Origin: Schlesneria sp. DSM 10557
Lineage (GTDB): Bacteria > Planctomycetota > Planctomycetia > Planctomycetales > Planctomycetaceae
NCBI RefSeq assembly: GCF_041860085.1
Contig: NZ_CP124747.1
Coordinates: 868,001 to 932,000 of the forward strand
DNA: 64,000 nt
Direction: 5' to 3'
Positions 41,928 to 50,928 of this stretch are shown one piece after another. Below the pieces are notes generated by a model. The model did not search any database, was not told where the DNA came from, and saw nothing but the letters and a program-made list of their open reading frames with translations. The position numbers were made by a program, and so were the translations under genes. Position 1 is the stretch's first letter. The number at the start of each line of letters is the position of its first letter.

Positions 41928-42935
41928 ATGTCGCGTAGTTCATCCCTTGCCGAAAGAATTGCGGTGCAGATCGGCGTTCTCGCGAGCGAAACGAGTTGGT
42001 ACTACCGGGATCTGGAACGCGCAGCACTCGACGCGGGACATCAGTGCGAGCGTCTCGATTTCACGCGCCTGGTCTCTCGTTGCCAGACAACATCGCAGTG
42101 CATTTCCGGTCTGCGTTCGACGGGCACCGTAACCCCCATCAGCCAAGCGACATCATCGGGCGAAGGATTTCGGACACCCCTACGGAAGCACGGTCCTTCA
42201 ACCCCAGTCAATGTAGTCCCAGATCGTGTTTTTGATGTCCTCATCGTTCGGACGATGCCCCCGGGCTCGCTGGAGCAGGTCGTATTCCGAATGGATCTGT
42301 TGAGTCGACTGGAACGTGCGGGGACACAGGTCGTCAATTCTCCGAAGTCGCTCGAGTGTGCGGTCGACAAGTTTCTGACAACGGCGAAATTGCAGGAGGC
42401 TGGGCTACCGGTGCCAGACACGGTCGTCTGTGAGCACGAAGATGACGCCATGGCGGCGTTCGACCAGCTCGGCGGCGATGTGGTGGTCAAACCTCTCTTC
42501 GGATCGGAAGGTCGTGGCATCGTTCGCGTCTCTGACCCGGATCTCGCTCACCGCACGTTCCGCACGCTGATGCGTCTGGACAGCGTCCTGTATCTGCAGA
42601 AGTTCATCGATCACGCAGGTTTTGATGTCCGCGTACTGGTCCTCAATAACTCCGTGATCGGGGGAATGAAACGTTACTCGGCGAAGGACTTCCGGACGAA
42701 TGTCTCACGCGAGGGGATCGCTCAGGTCCATTCGCCCACATCGCAAGAGGCGGACTACGCCGTCCGTGCGGCAGCCTGCACTGGAACCTTTATTGCCGGT
42801 ATCGACCTGCTGTACGACCGCAGTGGTCAGTGCCACGTCATTGAAGTCAATGCCGTACCGGGCTGGCAAGCGTTTCGCCGAGTCACAGGAATTGACGTGG
42901 CCGCGAAATTGTTAACAGTGCTTGCGCAACGATAG
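41928..42935 (+). CDS. RimK-like ATP-grasp ligase beside mch
   Basis: 335 residues. An N-terminal domain (IGVLASETSWYYRDLERAA) is followed by an ATP-grasp fold: DKFLTTAKLQEAGLPVPDTV, GGDVVVKPLFGSEGRGIVRV (P-loop-like lid), LYLQKFIDHAGFDVRVLVLN, and metal ligands in GIDLLYDRSGQCHVIEVNAVPGW. This is the RimK/LysX/MptN family, which joins amino acids such as glutamate to an acceptor carboxylate. In archaea a related enzyme (MptN) adds glutamate to H4MPT, and RimK-like genes accompany H4MPT genes in bacteria. Its position 76 bp after mch suggests a job in H4MPT cofactor biosynthesis; this is inference. Confidence 0.85.
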   Translation: MSRSSSLAERIAVQIGVLASETSWYYRDLERAALDAGHQCERLDFTRLVSRCQTTSQCISGLRSTGTVTPISQATSSGEGFRTPLRKHGPSTPVNVVPDRVFDVLIVRTMPPGSLEQVVFRMDLLSRLERAGTQVVNSPKSLECAVDKFLTTAKLQEAGLPVPDTVVCEHEDDAMAAFDQLGGDVVVKPLFGSEGRGIVRVSDPDLAHRTFRTLMRLDSVLYLQKFIDHAGFDVRVLVLNNSVIGGMKRYSAKDFRTNVSREGIAQVHSPTSQEADYAVRAAACTGTFIAGIDLLYDRSGQCHVIEVNAVPGWQAFRRVTGIDVAAKLLTVLAQR

Positions 42936-43203
42936 AGACAACCGAGTAAGCCACGCAGGCGTTGACTGCGCGTCGCCAGGATCGATTCGAGAGGTCATTC
43001 GTCATCCGCACTTGATGACGCGCTCGTCTCGTCTGCAGAACTTCCTCCTGTCTGCACATCGACAGCGGTGAATGTCCCATCTGGCAAAACTTGGGTTTTC
43101 GCCGCTCGGGACGCTATGGACAGTGTCTCGCTTTCCGTAACATGTCCTCGCCATTCTCTAAGTCCGTACGCGGGTCCCTTCCATGCGAGTTTGTAGAGGA
43201 ATC

Positions 43204-44142
43204 ATGATGAATCCCCATCGTTTACGTGTCCTGCTTGTCGGAATGTTGACTGCGGGCGTGCTACTTGGCGTCTCCAGTTTTGCCATGGGCCTGCTTGTTC
43301 CCACCGAAACAACCGTCACCGAAGTCGCCCCCGGTGTCTGGTTTCGAAAGGCTCAATGGAAGCCAGATTTCATCGGCTGCAACCAGGGCTGGATCATTTT
43401 TGACGACTTTGTACTGGTCATCGAAGCCAGCTTTCCGAATCAGGCTGAAGTCCTGATCAAGGAAATTCGCAAGACCACCGACAAGCCGATCAAGTATGTT
43501 TTCGACACTCATTGGCACGGCGACCACGCCGACGGCAACCCTGTCCTCATTGCAGAAGGGGCCAGCGCGATCGCCGCTGAATCGGCTCGCGAGCAGTTCG
43601 TCAAAGGGGGAGTCGAGTCATTTGAACAACAGCAGAAGGCAAAACCTGAAGAGTACGGCAAGTTGAAGTACGGAATCCCGTCCGTCTACTTTCCGAAAAA
43701 GATGATTCTCGAAGATGCAAAACAACGGGTTGAACTGATCCACTTCGGTCATGGTCACACTGCCGGTGATGCGGTCGCCTGGCTCCCAAAACACGGGATC
43801 CTGTTCACAGGAGATAGCTGCGTCAATGGAGCGTTCAATTACACCGGGGAAAGTAACACATCCAGCTGGATTTCGGTTCTCACCGAGATGGCGAAACTTC
43901 CGGTTCAATTGGTCTGTCCCGGCCACGGTGACAAGAGCGATGCAAAGCTGATCGAGACTCAACGGCGGTACTTTGTGGAACTGCGCCAAGCCGTGCAGGA
44001 AGGGATCGATGCAGGCAAGTCACTCGATGAGATCAAGAAGAAGATTGATCTGCCCTGGTACAAGGAATGGACGGGATCAGCGGCCAGCGAACAGACTGAG
44101 AATATCGAACATGTCTACAAAGAGTTGACCCGGAAAACCTGA
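43204..44142 (+). CDS. Exported metallo-beta-lactamase-fold hydrolase
   Basis: 312 residues from ATG 43204, with GAGGA 4 bases upstream (a frame opens 21 bases earlier). A signal peptide (1-28, LVGMLTAGVLLGVSSFAMGL) is followed by the MBL fold: QGWIIFDDFVLVIEASFPNQ, THWHGDHADGNP (His103, His105, Asp107, His108), LIHFGHGHTAGDAVAWLPKHG and LFTGDSCVNG, and CPGHGD. The two-metal site is complete. The substrate cannot be told; homologues include quinoprotein relay-type and lactonase-like proteins. It is probably periplasmic and transcribed alone. Confidence 0.87.
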   Translation: MMNPHRLRVLLVGMLTAGVLLGVSSFAMGLLVPTETTVTEVAPGVWFRKAQWKPDFIGCNQGWIIFDDFVLVIEASFPNQAEVLIKEIRKTTDKPIKYVFDTHWHGDHADGNPVLIAEGASAIAAESAREQFVKGGVESFEQQQKAKPEEYGKLKYGIPSVYFPKKMILEDAKQRVELIHFGHGHTAGDAVAWLPKHGILFTGDSCVNGAFNYTGESNTSSWISVLTEMAKLPVQLVCPGHGDKSDAKLIETQRRYFVELRQAVQEGIDAGKSLDEIKKKIDLPWYKEWTGSAASEQTENIEHVYKELTRKT

Positions 44143-44541
44143 TCGCCCCATCAATTCGACTCGACTTTCCCGATCGAGTCGGGATCGACAGCATCCATGC
44201 CCCGGCGCAGGATCAGGGGGCTGTGCACATGAGCGTCACCAGTCCCCGCCATTCAGTTTTCTGCGACATCAGCGAACCCGGGTTTGCTGATGCCGCAGCT
44301 ATTTTGGTCCTGTACGAATGGCGAAAGCATCAGAGATCACGTCACCCCGCCCCTCAAGCAATCAGAGGCGTTAGCGAAGGGAATTGGCGGGATTCTCGCT
44401 ACAGGGCGGCGATGACGGTAGGGAAGAAAGCCTCCCTCTCGATCTGCCAGTTTGAATCCCTATCTCGGGATCGCCTGATCCCGCCGTGCTGTCTCGTCGG
44501 ACACTGCGAAATTCCCAGGCGCGACCCCTTCTGATTCGACG
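44143..44541. other. Intergenic region between convergent genes
   Basis: 399 bp between the rightward hydrolase and the leftward TPR gene. A small stem (cgactcga / tcgagtcg, 44157-44181) lies 15 bp after the hydrolase stop but has no T-tract. No credible gene. Confidence 0.45.
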
Positions 44542-47500
44542 CTACGGTGCAGCTCGCTTCTGTGCTGCTTCGAGCCGTTTCTTCGCCTCGTCAATCACGG
44601 CAGTCTCGGGAAACTCTTTTATCAGGAGTTTGTAGGTCTCTGCCGCGAGCTTCCACTCATTCTGTGCCTCATCACATTTTCCAGCACTCAGCAGCGCCGC
44701 AGCCTGCCATTCAGGAAACTTGTAGTTGCTGTAGACCTTTTGATAGGCGATAGACGCGTCGTTCCACTGTTCCTGCAGGAAGTAAGTGTCGCCGATCATG
44801 AACTGTGCTTTGGCCGCCGTCTCGGTTCGGAAAGCGGATTCATCTGCCAGCACCCGTTCAAAGGCTTGTCGAGCTTCATCGAACTTCGGTGGAGCCTGCT
44901 GCTTGTAACTCCGTCCCAACACCTCTTCTGCCAGATAGAGGAAACGGGAATCGGGTCGCTGCTTTTTGAAGTCTTCGACGATTGCCGCAAGTTCGTTGTA
45001 TTTCTTCTCGCGATAATTGACCTCGGCCAGAAGAACCCATGTTCGATCGAACCATTCCGCGCTCCGCACTTCTTCAGCCTCTTCCTTTTGAAGAGCTGAC
45101 AAAATTTCACGTGCCTGAACCAGTTCTGCATCCGTCGAACGACTGCCCGCCAGGAGCGATTCTGCCAGACTGTAGGCGACGTAGAATCGATGGGGACTGG
45201 CAGGAAATTCCGTCGTCAACCGGTTTCCGATTGCCCGCACGTCTGGCCAGCGTTGTCGGTCGACTGCCAGCACGACCAGTTGAAAGAGCGCCTGCTCCTT
45301 GATATCCGCAGTACTCTGATCACTTCCCGCCAGTTCCTCAAATGCCTGTCGTGCTTCTTCAAACTTCCCGGCGAATAAATCACTTTCCGCCAGGCTCAGG
45401 CGGGCGCTGTTGACCAAGGGGCTTTGCGGAGTCTCGGCGACGAGTCTTCGCCAGATCGCATCGGACCGCTCAAATTTTTCGTGGCGATAATTGAAGATGG
45501 CCCATTCATCAAGTCGCTTATCAAGATCGGCGGGTTGAGGAAACCGTTTCAGGAGTTCCCCGTACGCGGCATCGGCTTCGTCGAGTTTATTCAATTTACT
45601 GAGGATGCGGGCCGCCTGAAGGCCAGCCTTGTACGAGAATTCCAGTGGAGGTTCGAGTTCGGCACCGGTGGCCGGGATCTGATCCAGCACTGCGCTTTCG
45701 AAGATTTTTTGAAACAGCTTTAACGATGCTTCGAGTTGATCCGCACGTCTGAGAGATTCTGCCTGGTAGTAAGCACATTCCATCTCAAGCTTGTGATTCG
45801 GAAATTCACTGATCACGCGTCCGAAGGTGGCTGCAGCTTTTTCAAACTCACCCCGTTCGTACTGTGCAAGAGCGATCCCTCGAACCGCATAGGCCTTCTT
45901 TTCAGGATCGGTCTCGAACTGCAGGCTTGATTCGAATAGCCGTCCGGCGGTCACCCAGTCACCCCTCGATTCCGCCAGTTCGGCCATCTGCTGAAGCGTA
46001 ACGAGCGTCAGGGGGTGACTCGGAAAATCTTTCTCAAGCCGTGCCAAGGCCAGGGTCGCGATGTCCGGTTCCCCTTTCCGTTCTGCAGAGAGAGCTTGAA
46101 GAGAAAGGGCTCGGGCCGATTGACGACCCTTGGGCAGCATTTCCAGATACTTCGCTGCGGATTGCAAGGCTGGTTCGAACTTCTGCTGCTGGAACAGGCT
46201 ATCCGCCTGCAGGACGATGGCATCGGAAAAATCACCTTTCTCGCCATCCGCGAGGGCCTTCTCGACAAGTGGTGCGATCAGTTCGAGTGCTTGATCCTGA
46301 TTCCCCTGAAGCTGCTTTGTCAGCGCGAGGTAATAGCGGGCGTGCCCCTGCGTCTTGGGCAACGTGCTTTCTTTCATCACACGTTCGAAACGTCGGCTGG
46401 CCGCATCATAGAACACGTTGATTTCCGCGGTCGGCAGCTTTTCCTTGAGACCCTGGCCCGCGCGCGCCAAGTCCAGTCGGCCCGACAGCATTTCCATATG
46501 CAGACGCAGACCACTTAAAGGAAACTCTTTGGGGAATCGCGCGAGCAACTGTTCTGCTGTGGCAAGCTCCCCCGACTCGATCGACATCTCAATCAGTGCG
46601 TGCATGCTGTCGTCGGCAAGATCCCCAGTCGGGTAGGTCGTCACCACCTGTTCAAAAAATTGACGGGCCTCAGCGGGATGCTGCAGGTACCGCTCGCACA
46701 ATGCCTGCTCAAACAGGATTGACTCTGCGAGAGGATGTTTTTGGGCGAAGCTCGCCGCCGTCCGCAGGCTTTCGAGCGCCTTTTCGTATTCACCCAGAGA
46801 CTTGAGGCTGCGGCCTTCCCAATATCCCGCCGTCGGCTGCTGCGACTTGTCTTTGGCGGCCGACTGAAACTGCTGCACGGCTTCTGCGAATTGACCAGAG
46901 CGATACAGAGCATACCCCGCATTGAGTTGAGCAGCGGGGACGAGGTGACTCTGTGGAAAATTCGTTCCCACGGCGGCATAAGCCGTGGCGGCCTCTGCAA
47001 ATTTTTCGCGTTCAAAGTAACTTGCCCCCAGGTAAAACTGAGCATCCGCGCCGCGGGCACCTTCTTTGTTCGCCGCGAGCTCCTGAAAGAGCTGGACAGC
47101 CTCGTCGTGTCGCTTAAGGCTGTCCAGCGCACGGGCCTTTCCCAGCTTACAGTCATCAATCAGACTACCTGCCGGGAATTTCTCAATCGCCGTCTCAAAG
47201 GTCTTCAGAGCCCCCGTGGCGTCGTTGGTTCGAAGTTGGGAATCAGCCAGATAGGGCAGGGCGTATTCGCGCAGGGGATCCTCTGGAAAATCACGGACGA
47301 AGCTGTCCAGATCGGTCTTGGCAGCGGCGTAATCATCCAGCAGATAACTGCACTCACCGATACGATAGCGCGCTTCACTGACATTCGCGTTCTGGCGATT
47401 CTCCGAAACGTATTTGCGAAACTCGTCTCGAGCGGCTCGAAAGTCTTTTGAGTTGACCAGGGTACGCCCCAGGTAGAGCCGGGCAAGACTAGCCTTTTCG

Positions 47501-47802
47501 TGCTTTTCGTAGTTCTTCAGAAACTTGCGAAACTGATCGGCGGCCTGATTCCAGCGGCTTTGTTTGTAGAGTCCGACCGCCACGTTGTAGTCGTCAAGTC
47601 CCGGATCGGCGGCTTCGAGCCCTGCCGCCGTCGTGATCACCAGGGAAAAAACACTCAGCAGAAGCCCTACGCGAACCAGGTCACGCGTTGAAACGCATAA
47701 GGATTTGATCGTGCTCAAAATCGACTGCCTGGAAGGGGGGTAAATCGATGATCGACGACGGCAGAAGGACCGGTCGATCTGTTGCACGACATTGACCATC
47801 AT
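44542..47802 (-). CDS. Giant exported tetratricopeptide repeat protein
   Basis: 1086 residues, start supported by GAGG 7 bases upstream of the ATG. An unusually long N-terminal region (about 44 residues) precedes a hydrophobic segment (about 45-61) with an Ala-x-Ala type cleavage site (near LEA-AD). The mature protein is almost entirely TPR and BamD/YbgF-like repeats: YKQSRWNQAADQFRKFLKNY, EARYRIGECSYLLDDYAAAK, DAQFYLGASYFEREKFAEAA and many more, about 25 helix pairs. It is likely a periplasmic superhelical scaffold that binds other proteins, perhaps in envelope assembly. Divergent from a TPR lipoprotein gene; the pair probably work in the same place (inference). Confidence 0.87.
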   Translation of the reverse strand: MMVNVVQQIDRSFCRRRSSIYPPSRQSILSTIKSLCVSTRDLVRVGLLLSVFSLVITTAAGLEAADPGLDDYNVAVGLYKQSRWNQAADQFRKFLKNYEKHEKASLARLYLGRTLVNSKDFRAARDEFRKYVSENRQNANVSEARYRIGECSYLLDDYAAAKTDLDSFVRDFPEDPLREYALPYLADSQLRTNDATGALKTFETAIEKFPAGSLIDDCKLGKARALDSLKRHDEAVQLFQELAANKEGARGADAQFYLGASYFEREKFAEAATAYAAVGTNFPQSHLVPAAQLNAGYALYRSGQFAEAVQQFQSAAKDKSQQPTAGYWEGRSLKSLGEYEKALESLRTAASFAQKHPLAESILFEQALCERYLQHPAEARQFFEQVVTTYPTGDLADDSMHALIEMSIESGELATAEQLLARFPKEFPLSGLRLHMEMLSGRLDLARAGQGLKEKLPTAEINVFYDAASRRFERVMKESTLPKTQGHARYYLALTKQLQGNQDQALELIAPLVEKALADGEKGDFSDAIVLQADSLFQQQKFEPALQSAAKYLEMLPKGRQSARALSLQALSAERKGEPDIATLALARLEKDFPSHPLTLVTLQQMAELAESRGDWVTAGRLFESSLQFETDPEKKAYAVRGIALAQYERGEFEKAAATFGRVISEFPNHKLEMECAYYQAESLRRADQLEASLKLFQKIFESAVLDQIPATGAELEPPLEFSYKAGLQAARILSKLNKLDEADAAYGELLKRFPQPADLDKRLDEWAIFNYRHEKFERSDAIWRRLVAETPQSPLVNSARLSLAESDLFAGKFEEARQAFEELAGSDQSTADIKEQALFQLVVLAVDRQRWPDVRAIGNRLTTEFPASPHRFYVAYSLAESLLAGSRSTDAELVQAREILSALQKEEAEEVRSAEWFDRTWVLLAEVNYREKKYNELAAIVEDFKKQRPDSRFLYLAEEVLGRSYKQQAPPKFDEARQAFERVLADESAFRTETAAKAQFMIGDTYFLQEQWNDASIAYQKVYSNYKFPEWQAAALLSAGKCDEAQNEWKLAAETYKLLIKEFPETAVIDEAKKRLEAAQKRAAP

Positions 47803-48234
47803 TGTTTGACCTCAATATCAGTTGCACACCGCCATGAGCCAAACTCAAGGTGCCTGGCCAGATTCAGAAAGTTTTACGGGATGATACCTGTCAATCCTGC
47901 GCCGGGCAAACAGTTGTAATCGGCCAAAACGTCCGCACGACCGGATGTGTGATGTGTCAGTCCGTCCAGTTTGCCCATCGTTCCGTGCTGACAAATGCGC
48001 TGCGCACGGCATTTTCCACCGAAGCGAACCAAACATTAAAGTAAACCCAAGCAAAATGACCCCTGCAACCGATACTTTTGAGGAACTTGCAATTGCACCC
48101 GCAAGTGAGGTCTGTTTCCGCCAACGCGAACACTCGCTCCACGATGTCTTTCCGGGATGAACGGGATCGATGCAGCGGTTCGAGGCGGAAATGGAAGTAC
48201 AAGTCCTTTGAAAAGTTTGTGGCAGGATAATTCC
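47803..48234. other. Divergent promoter region of two TPR genes
   Basis: 432 bp between divergently transcribed TPR genes. A plus-strand frame opens 78 bases before the lipoprotein start but has no ribosome binding site. No other gene is supported. Confidence 0.5.
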
Positions 48235-49428
48235 ATGAGACGGTTATTCCGAAGGACGTTGAATGTCGCGCTGGTCCTGGCGCCGTTCCTCGGCAACGGA
48301 TGTGCCACTCATCCATTGCGGGTTGACGCTCCGCAGCAAGAGGCTCTGCATGACCCTCAGAAGGCGATGGCCCAGCAGATGCTGGTCGCTCAGCGGGAAG
48401 AAGCGCGCGGCCATCTGAGCGAAGCAAGAAAACTGTACACCCGCATTCATCAAGCCAATCCGGATAACGCGGAATGCGCTCACCGGCTTGGACTGCTCTA
48501 CGTCAAAATGAATCTGCACAACGAGGCCGAAGTCTTCTACAACAAGGCACTCGAACTCAAGCCGGATGATTCGAAGATTCTGGCAGATATTGGTCATCTG
48601 GCATTCTTGAAGAAAGAATACGCCAAATCAGAAGAGTACCTCGCAAGGGCGACCAGTGCGGATTCATCGAACCGCACTGCGGCATACAACCTTGCCGTCG
48701 TGCGAGCCTGGATGGAAGACGACGAGGGAAGTCTGGCAACATTCCGACAGTTTAATGCAGAGCACGATGCATTGCGGAACCTCGCAGCAGTACAAATTGC
48801 CCGCGGGGACAAAGGTGCGGGTCATAAATCCATGCGAATGGCTGAGATCGCTGCCGAATCTGCAGTGCAGGTTGCTGCCGCTCCCGTAGACCCCACAAAA
48901 CAGACGGCACCAATCAAGTTACCTGCCCCCGAAGCAATCAAGCAGGACCCTCCGGTCATCGCCGCTCGCAGTCCGGAACTGTCCAATGTTCCTGTGCGGC
49001 TGAAACCCATCCCCGAGCCTCAGCCACCGAAGAAGTTGCAGCCCGCCCCACAAACCAGCAACGCCGTGGCGCAGGTTCGTCAGGTGGATCCGGCGGATAT
49101 TCCTCCCGCACCTGCAATCCTGCCGTCACAATCTGCTTCGGCATTGGCTAAGACCCCGACCGGCCCTCGAACAGTGGCTCGTATCGAGCCCCCGGTTACC
49201 ACCACCGTCGCACATGCTCAATCGCCAGCCGTGATCGTCATACCCGCCTCGGGGGCGGATGATCTGCCCGAGCTTCTGGACGAAGCCGAGGAACTTGTGA
49301 CGGAAGAAGAGATCGATGAGACCCAGTTTGAACTCCCGCATCGCAGTTCCGTTCAGATTGAGATCCCTGAGAGGGAAAAACTTTCCTGGGAATCGCTGAA
49401 AAGAATTGAAATTATGAACGCTAAATAA
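48235..49428 (+). CDS. TPR lipoprotein
   Basis: 397 residues from ATG 48235 (AGGA 8 bases upstream). The N-terminus MRRLFRRTLNVALVLAPFLG followed by NGCATHP looks like a lipoprotein signal with a non-standard lipobox (GNGC). Residues about 40-200 are three to four TPR units (AREEARGHLSEARKLYTRIHQANPDN-like and MNLHNEAEVFYNKALELKPD). The C-terminal half is a Pro/Ala/Gln-rich linker (about 210-350) and ends in an acidic patch (LPELLDEAEELVTEEEIDE). It is probably anchored to a membrane with its TPR in the periplasm. Function unknown; the closest context is the divergent giant TPR protein. Confidence 0.8.
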   Translation: MRRLFRRTLNVALVLAPFLGNGCATHPLRVDAPQQEALHDPQKAMAQQMLVAQREEARGHLSEARKLYTRIHQANPDNAECAHRLGLLYVKMNLHNEAEVFYNKALELKPDDSKILADIGHLAFLKKEYAKSEEYLARATSADSSNRTAAYNLAVVRAWMEDDEGSLATFRQFNAEHDALRNLAAVQIARGDKGAGHKSMRMAEIAAESAVQVAAAPVDPTKQTAPIKLPAPEAIKQDPPVIAARSPELSNVPVRLKPIPEPQPPKKLQPAPQTSNAVAQVRQVDPADIPPAPAILPSQSASALAKTPTGPRTVARIEPPVTTTVAHAQSPAVIVIPASGADDLPELLDEAEELVTEEEIDETQFELPHRSSVQIEIPEREKLSWESLKRIEIMNAK

Positions 49429-49538
49429 ATCGTACCTGGTCCCTCGCGAGCGGAATGAGCGGATTTTCGCACGCCACTTTGCCGCTTGCGTCGAGATTTC
49501 AGCAGGTTCTCACCACAATCTCAGTAGAAGTTGAAAAA

Positions 49539-49567
49539 ACTGAGAAGGGTGGACTTCCCTTCTCAGT
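49539..49567 (-). terminator. Leftward terminator with T6 tract
   Basis: An 11-bp stem (actgagaaggg / cccttctcagt, 7-base loop) that, on the minus strand, runs into TTTTTTC. It would end leftward transcription from the HExxH gene (stop at 49842) after passing antisense to the tRNA, and it also lies after the rightward TPR lipoprotein gene. Confidence 0.65.
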
Positions 49568-49576
49568 TCTGACGGC

Positions 49577-49582
49577 TATACT
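49577..49582 (+). promoter_or_regulatory. Probable -10 box of the tRNA gene
   Basis: TATACT lies 24 bases upstream of the tRNA 5' end, a fitting place for a -10 hexamer. No clear -35 box is visible; its expected place overlaps the terminator stem just upstream. Confidence 0.45.
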
Positions 49583-49606
49583 CCGCTTGTCGCCAAGACA
49601 CCCTGA

Positions 49607-49680
<74 letters not shown>

Positions 49681-49714
49681 CTTAACCAAATGCGATTTTG
49701 CAATCGGTTACCGA

Positions 49715-49738
49715 CCCCAGCAAGTGCTGGGGTTTTTT
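49715..49738 (+). terminator. Terminator of the initiator tRNA gene
   Basis: A 7-bp GC-rich stem (ccccagc / gctgggg, loop aagt) followed directly by TTTTTT, 35 bases after the tRNA. Confidence 0.9.
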
Positions 49739-49841
49739 CATTGGCGGGCAAACCGCGAAGTCGCCCTGCTGCGATCGGCCAATGCAAGATCGATGCGAAT
49801 CGACCTCTGACCCTCATCCACTTCGGCCCGAGTTGGTTCGA

Positions 49842-50513
49842 TTACTTTGCCTTGCCGAAGCGAGACCGGCCACGAGAAGCCCGGTAGCCATATTCGGTGG
49901 CAAACCAGATGGCATATTGTTCCCGCTTGTGTGAATTCGTATTGCGGGTGTCGTTAACGTGCCCCACTTCGTGAATCAGGACGTTGTTGAGATAAAAGTC
50001 TCGAATCGTCTCACGTGTCCAGGTCAGTTTCCACTCATGGCCTGACTGCGACCACTGGGCACCGAACATGCGTGCCTCAACAAGCTGATCCGGACGGGGT
50101 GGGTTGAGGTACGATTCGACGAGACTCTCTTCCACCGGATAAAGATAGACGTTGGGTCCCCACTGCATTCCGTACAAGGGAAAGAGGCGCCGTTTTCGAG
50201 TCATACCGCTCAACTGGACCACTTCAATTCCCTCTGTGAATGTTGAAGGAAGCTGGGCGAGTCGCTCACGAATTTCATCGACAGTGACGGGGTGGAAGTA
50301 TCCTGCTCCTGGGGCTTCCTCGACGAAGTCGATTGTTGAACGCTGCTGTGGTTCGTACCAGGTTTCGGGTGCACTGAAGTGAGTCGAAAGATGGTCAGTA
50401 CGGCTACGTTGCCGATAGGCGGCATTGGGGCGGACTGCTCGCGCACCACGGGAATGAATCGCTCCTCGCAGGGATCGCTGTTGATGATGTGATTTTGAAA
50501 TTCGCGACGGCAT
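49842..50513 (-). CDS. Putative HExxH zinc-metalloprotease-like protein
   Basis: 223 residues. I do not recognise the family as a whole. The segment NNVLIHEVGHVNDTRN (about 173-188) has the HExxH zinc-binding helix, and a further acidic/aromatic stretch (EQYAIWFATEYGYRASRG) follows, as in minimal gluzincin or anti-restriction-like peptidases. The C-terminus is basic (RGRSRFGKAK). There is no signal peptide. The N-terminal 40 residues are Arg/His/Ser-rich and may be mis-started. A peptidase activity is inference from the motif. Confidence 0.6.
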   Translation of the reverse strand: MPSRISKSHHQQRSLRGAIHSRGARAVRPNAAYRQRSRTDHLSTHFSAPETWYEPQQRSTIDFVEEAPGAGYFHPVTVDEIRERLAQLPSTFTEGIEVVQLSGMTRKRRLFPLYGMQWGPNVYLYPVEESLVESYLNPPRPDQLVEARMFGAQWSQSGHEWKLTWTRETIRDFYLNNVLIHEVGHVNDTRNTNSHKREQYAIWFATEYGYRASRGRSRFGKAK

Positions 50514-50928
50514 TTTGTACCCGTTCCTTCAACACCTACGTCACACCGGCCCGCTTGTCGGCCCTTGGATTTTCAAGCGAGTGTCGGTCACTTCGCACAC
50601 CAGCCATCACGACCGGTGGCCATTACGTTGTCGAACGTATCGTACGGCGGAGAGGAAACCTCAGGCAAGTACCGCGTTTAAGCCTCAATGTGGAAACCAT
50701 TTAGAGCGGCGCTACCTGGTTGCGACGGTGTCTACCCTCGGGCAGAAATTTTGGCTCGAAGCGTAACCTGCGCCCCCTCGGTGAGTTGCGACACCCCTCA
50801 AATCGTCCCGCCGCGGGGCCCGCACGGGACCCCGGACCGATTCTTCAGGAAAAATTTTCGTGCCGCCGGGGAAATGACGCGGCCTGGTCGGAGATTGCTT
50901 GAGTTTAACGATCAGACAATTTTGATGC
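50514..50928. other. Intergenic region upstream of the HExxH gene
   Basis: 415 bp between two leftward genes. A GC-rich imperfect hairpin (50814-50834, cggggccc against ggg-a-ccccg) could contribute to termination of the kinase transcript. No gene seen. Confidence 0.4.
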
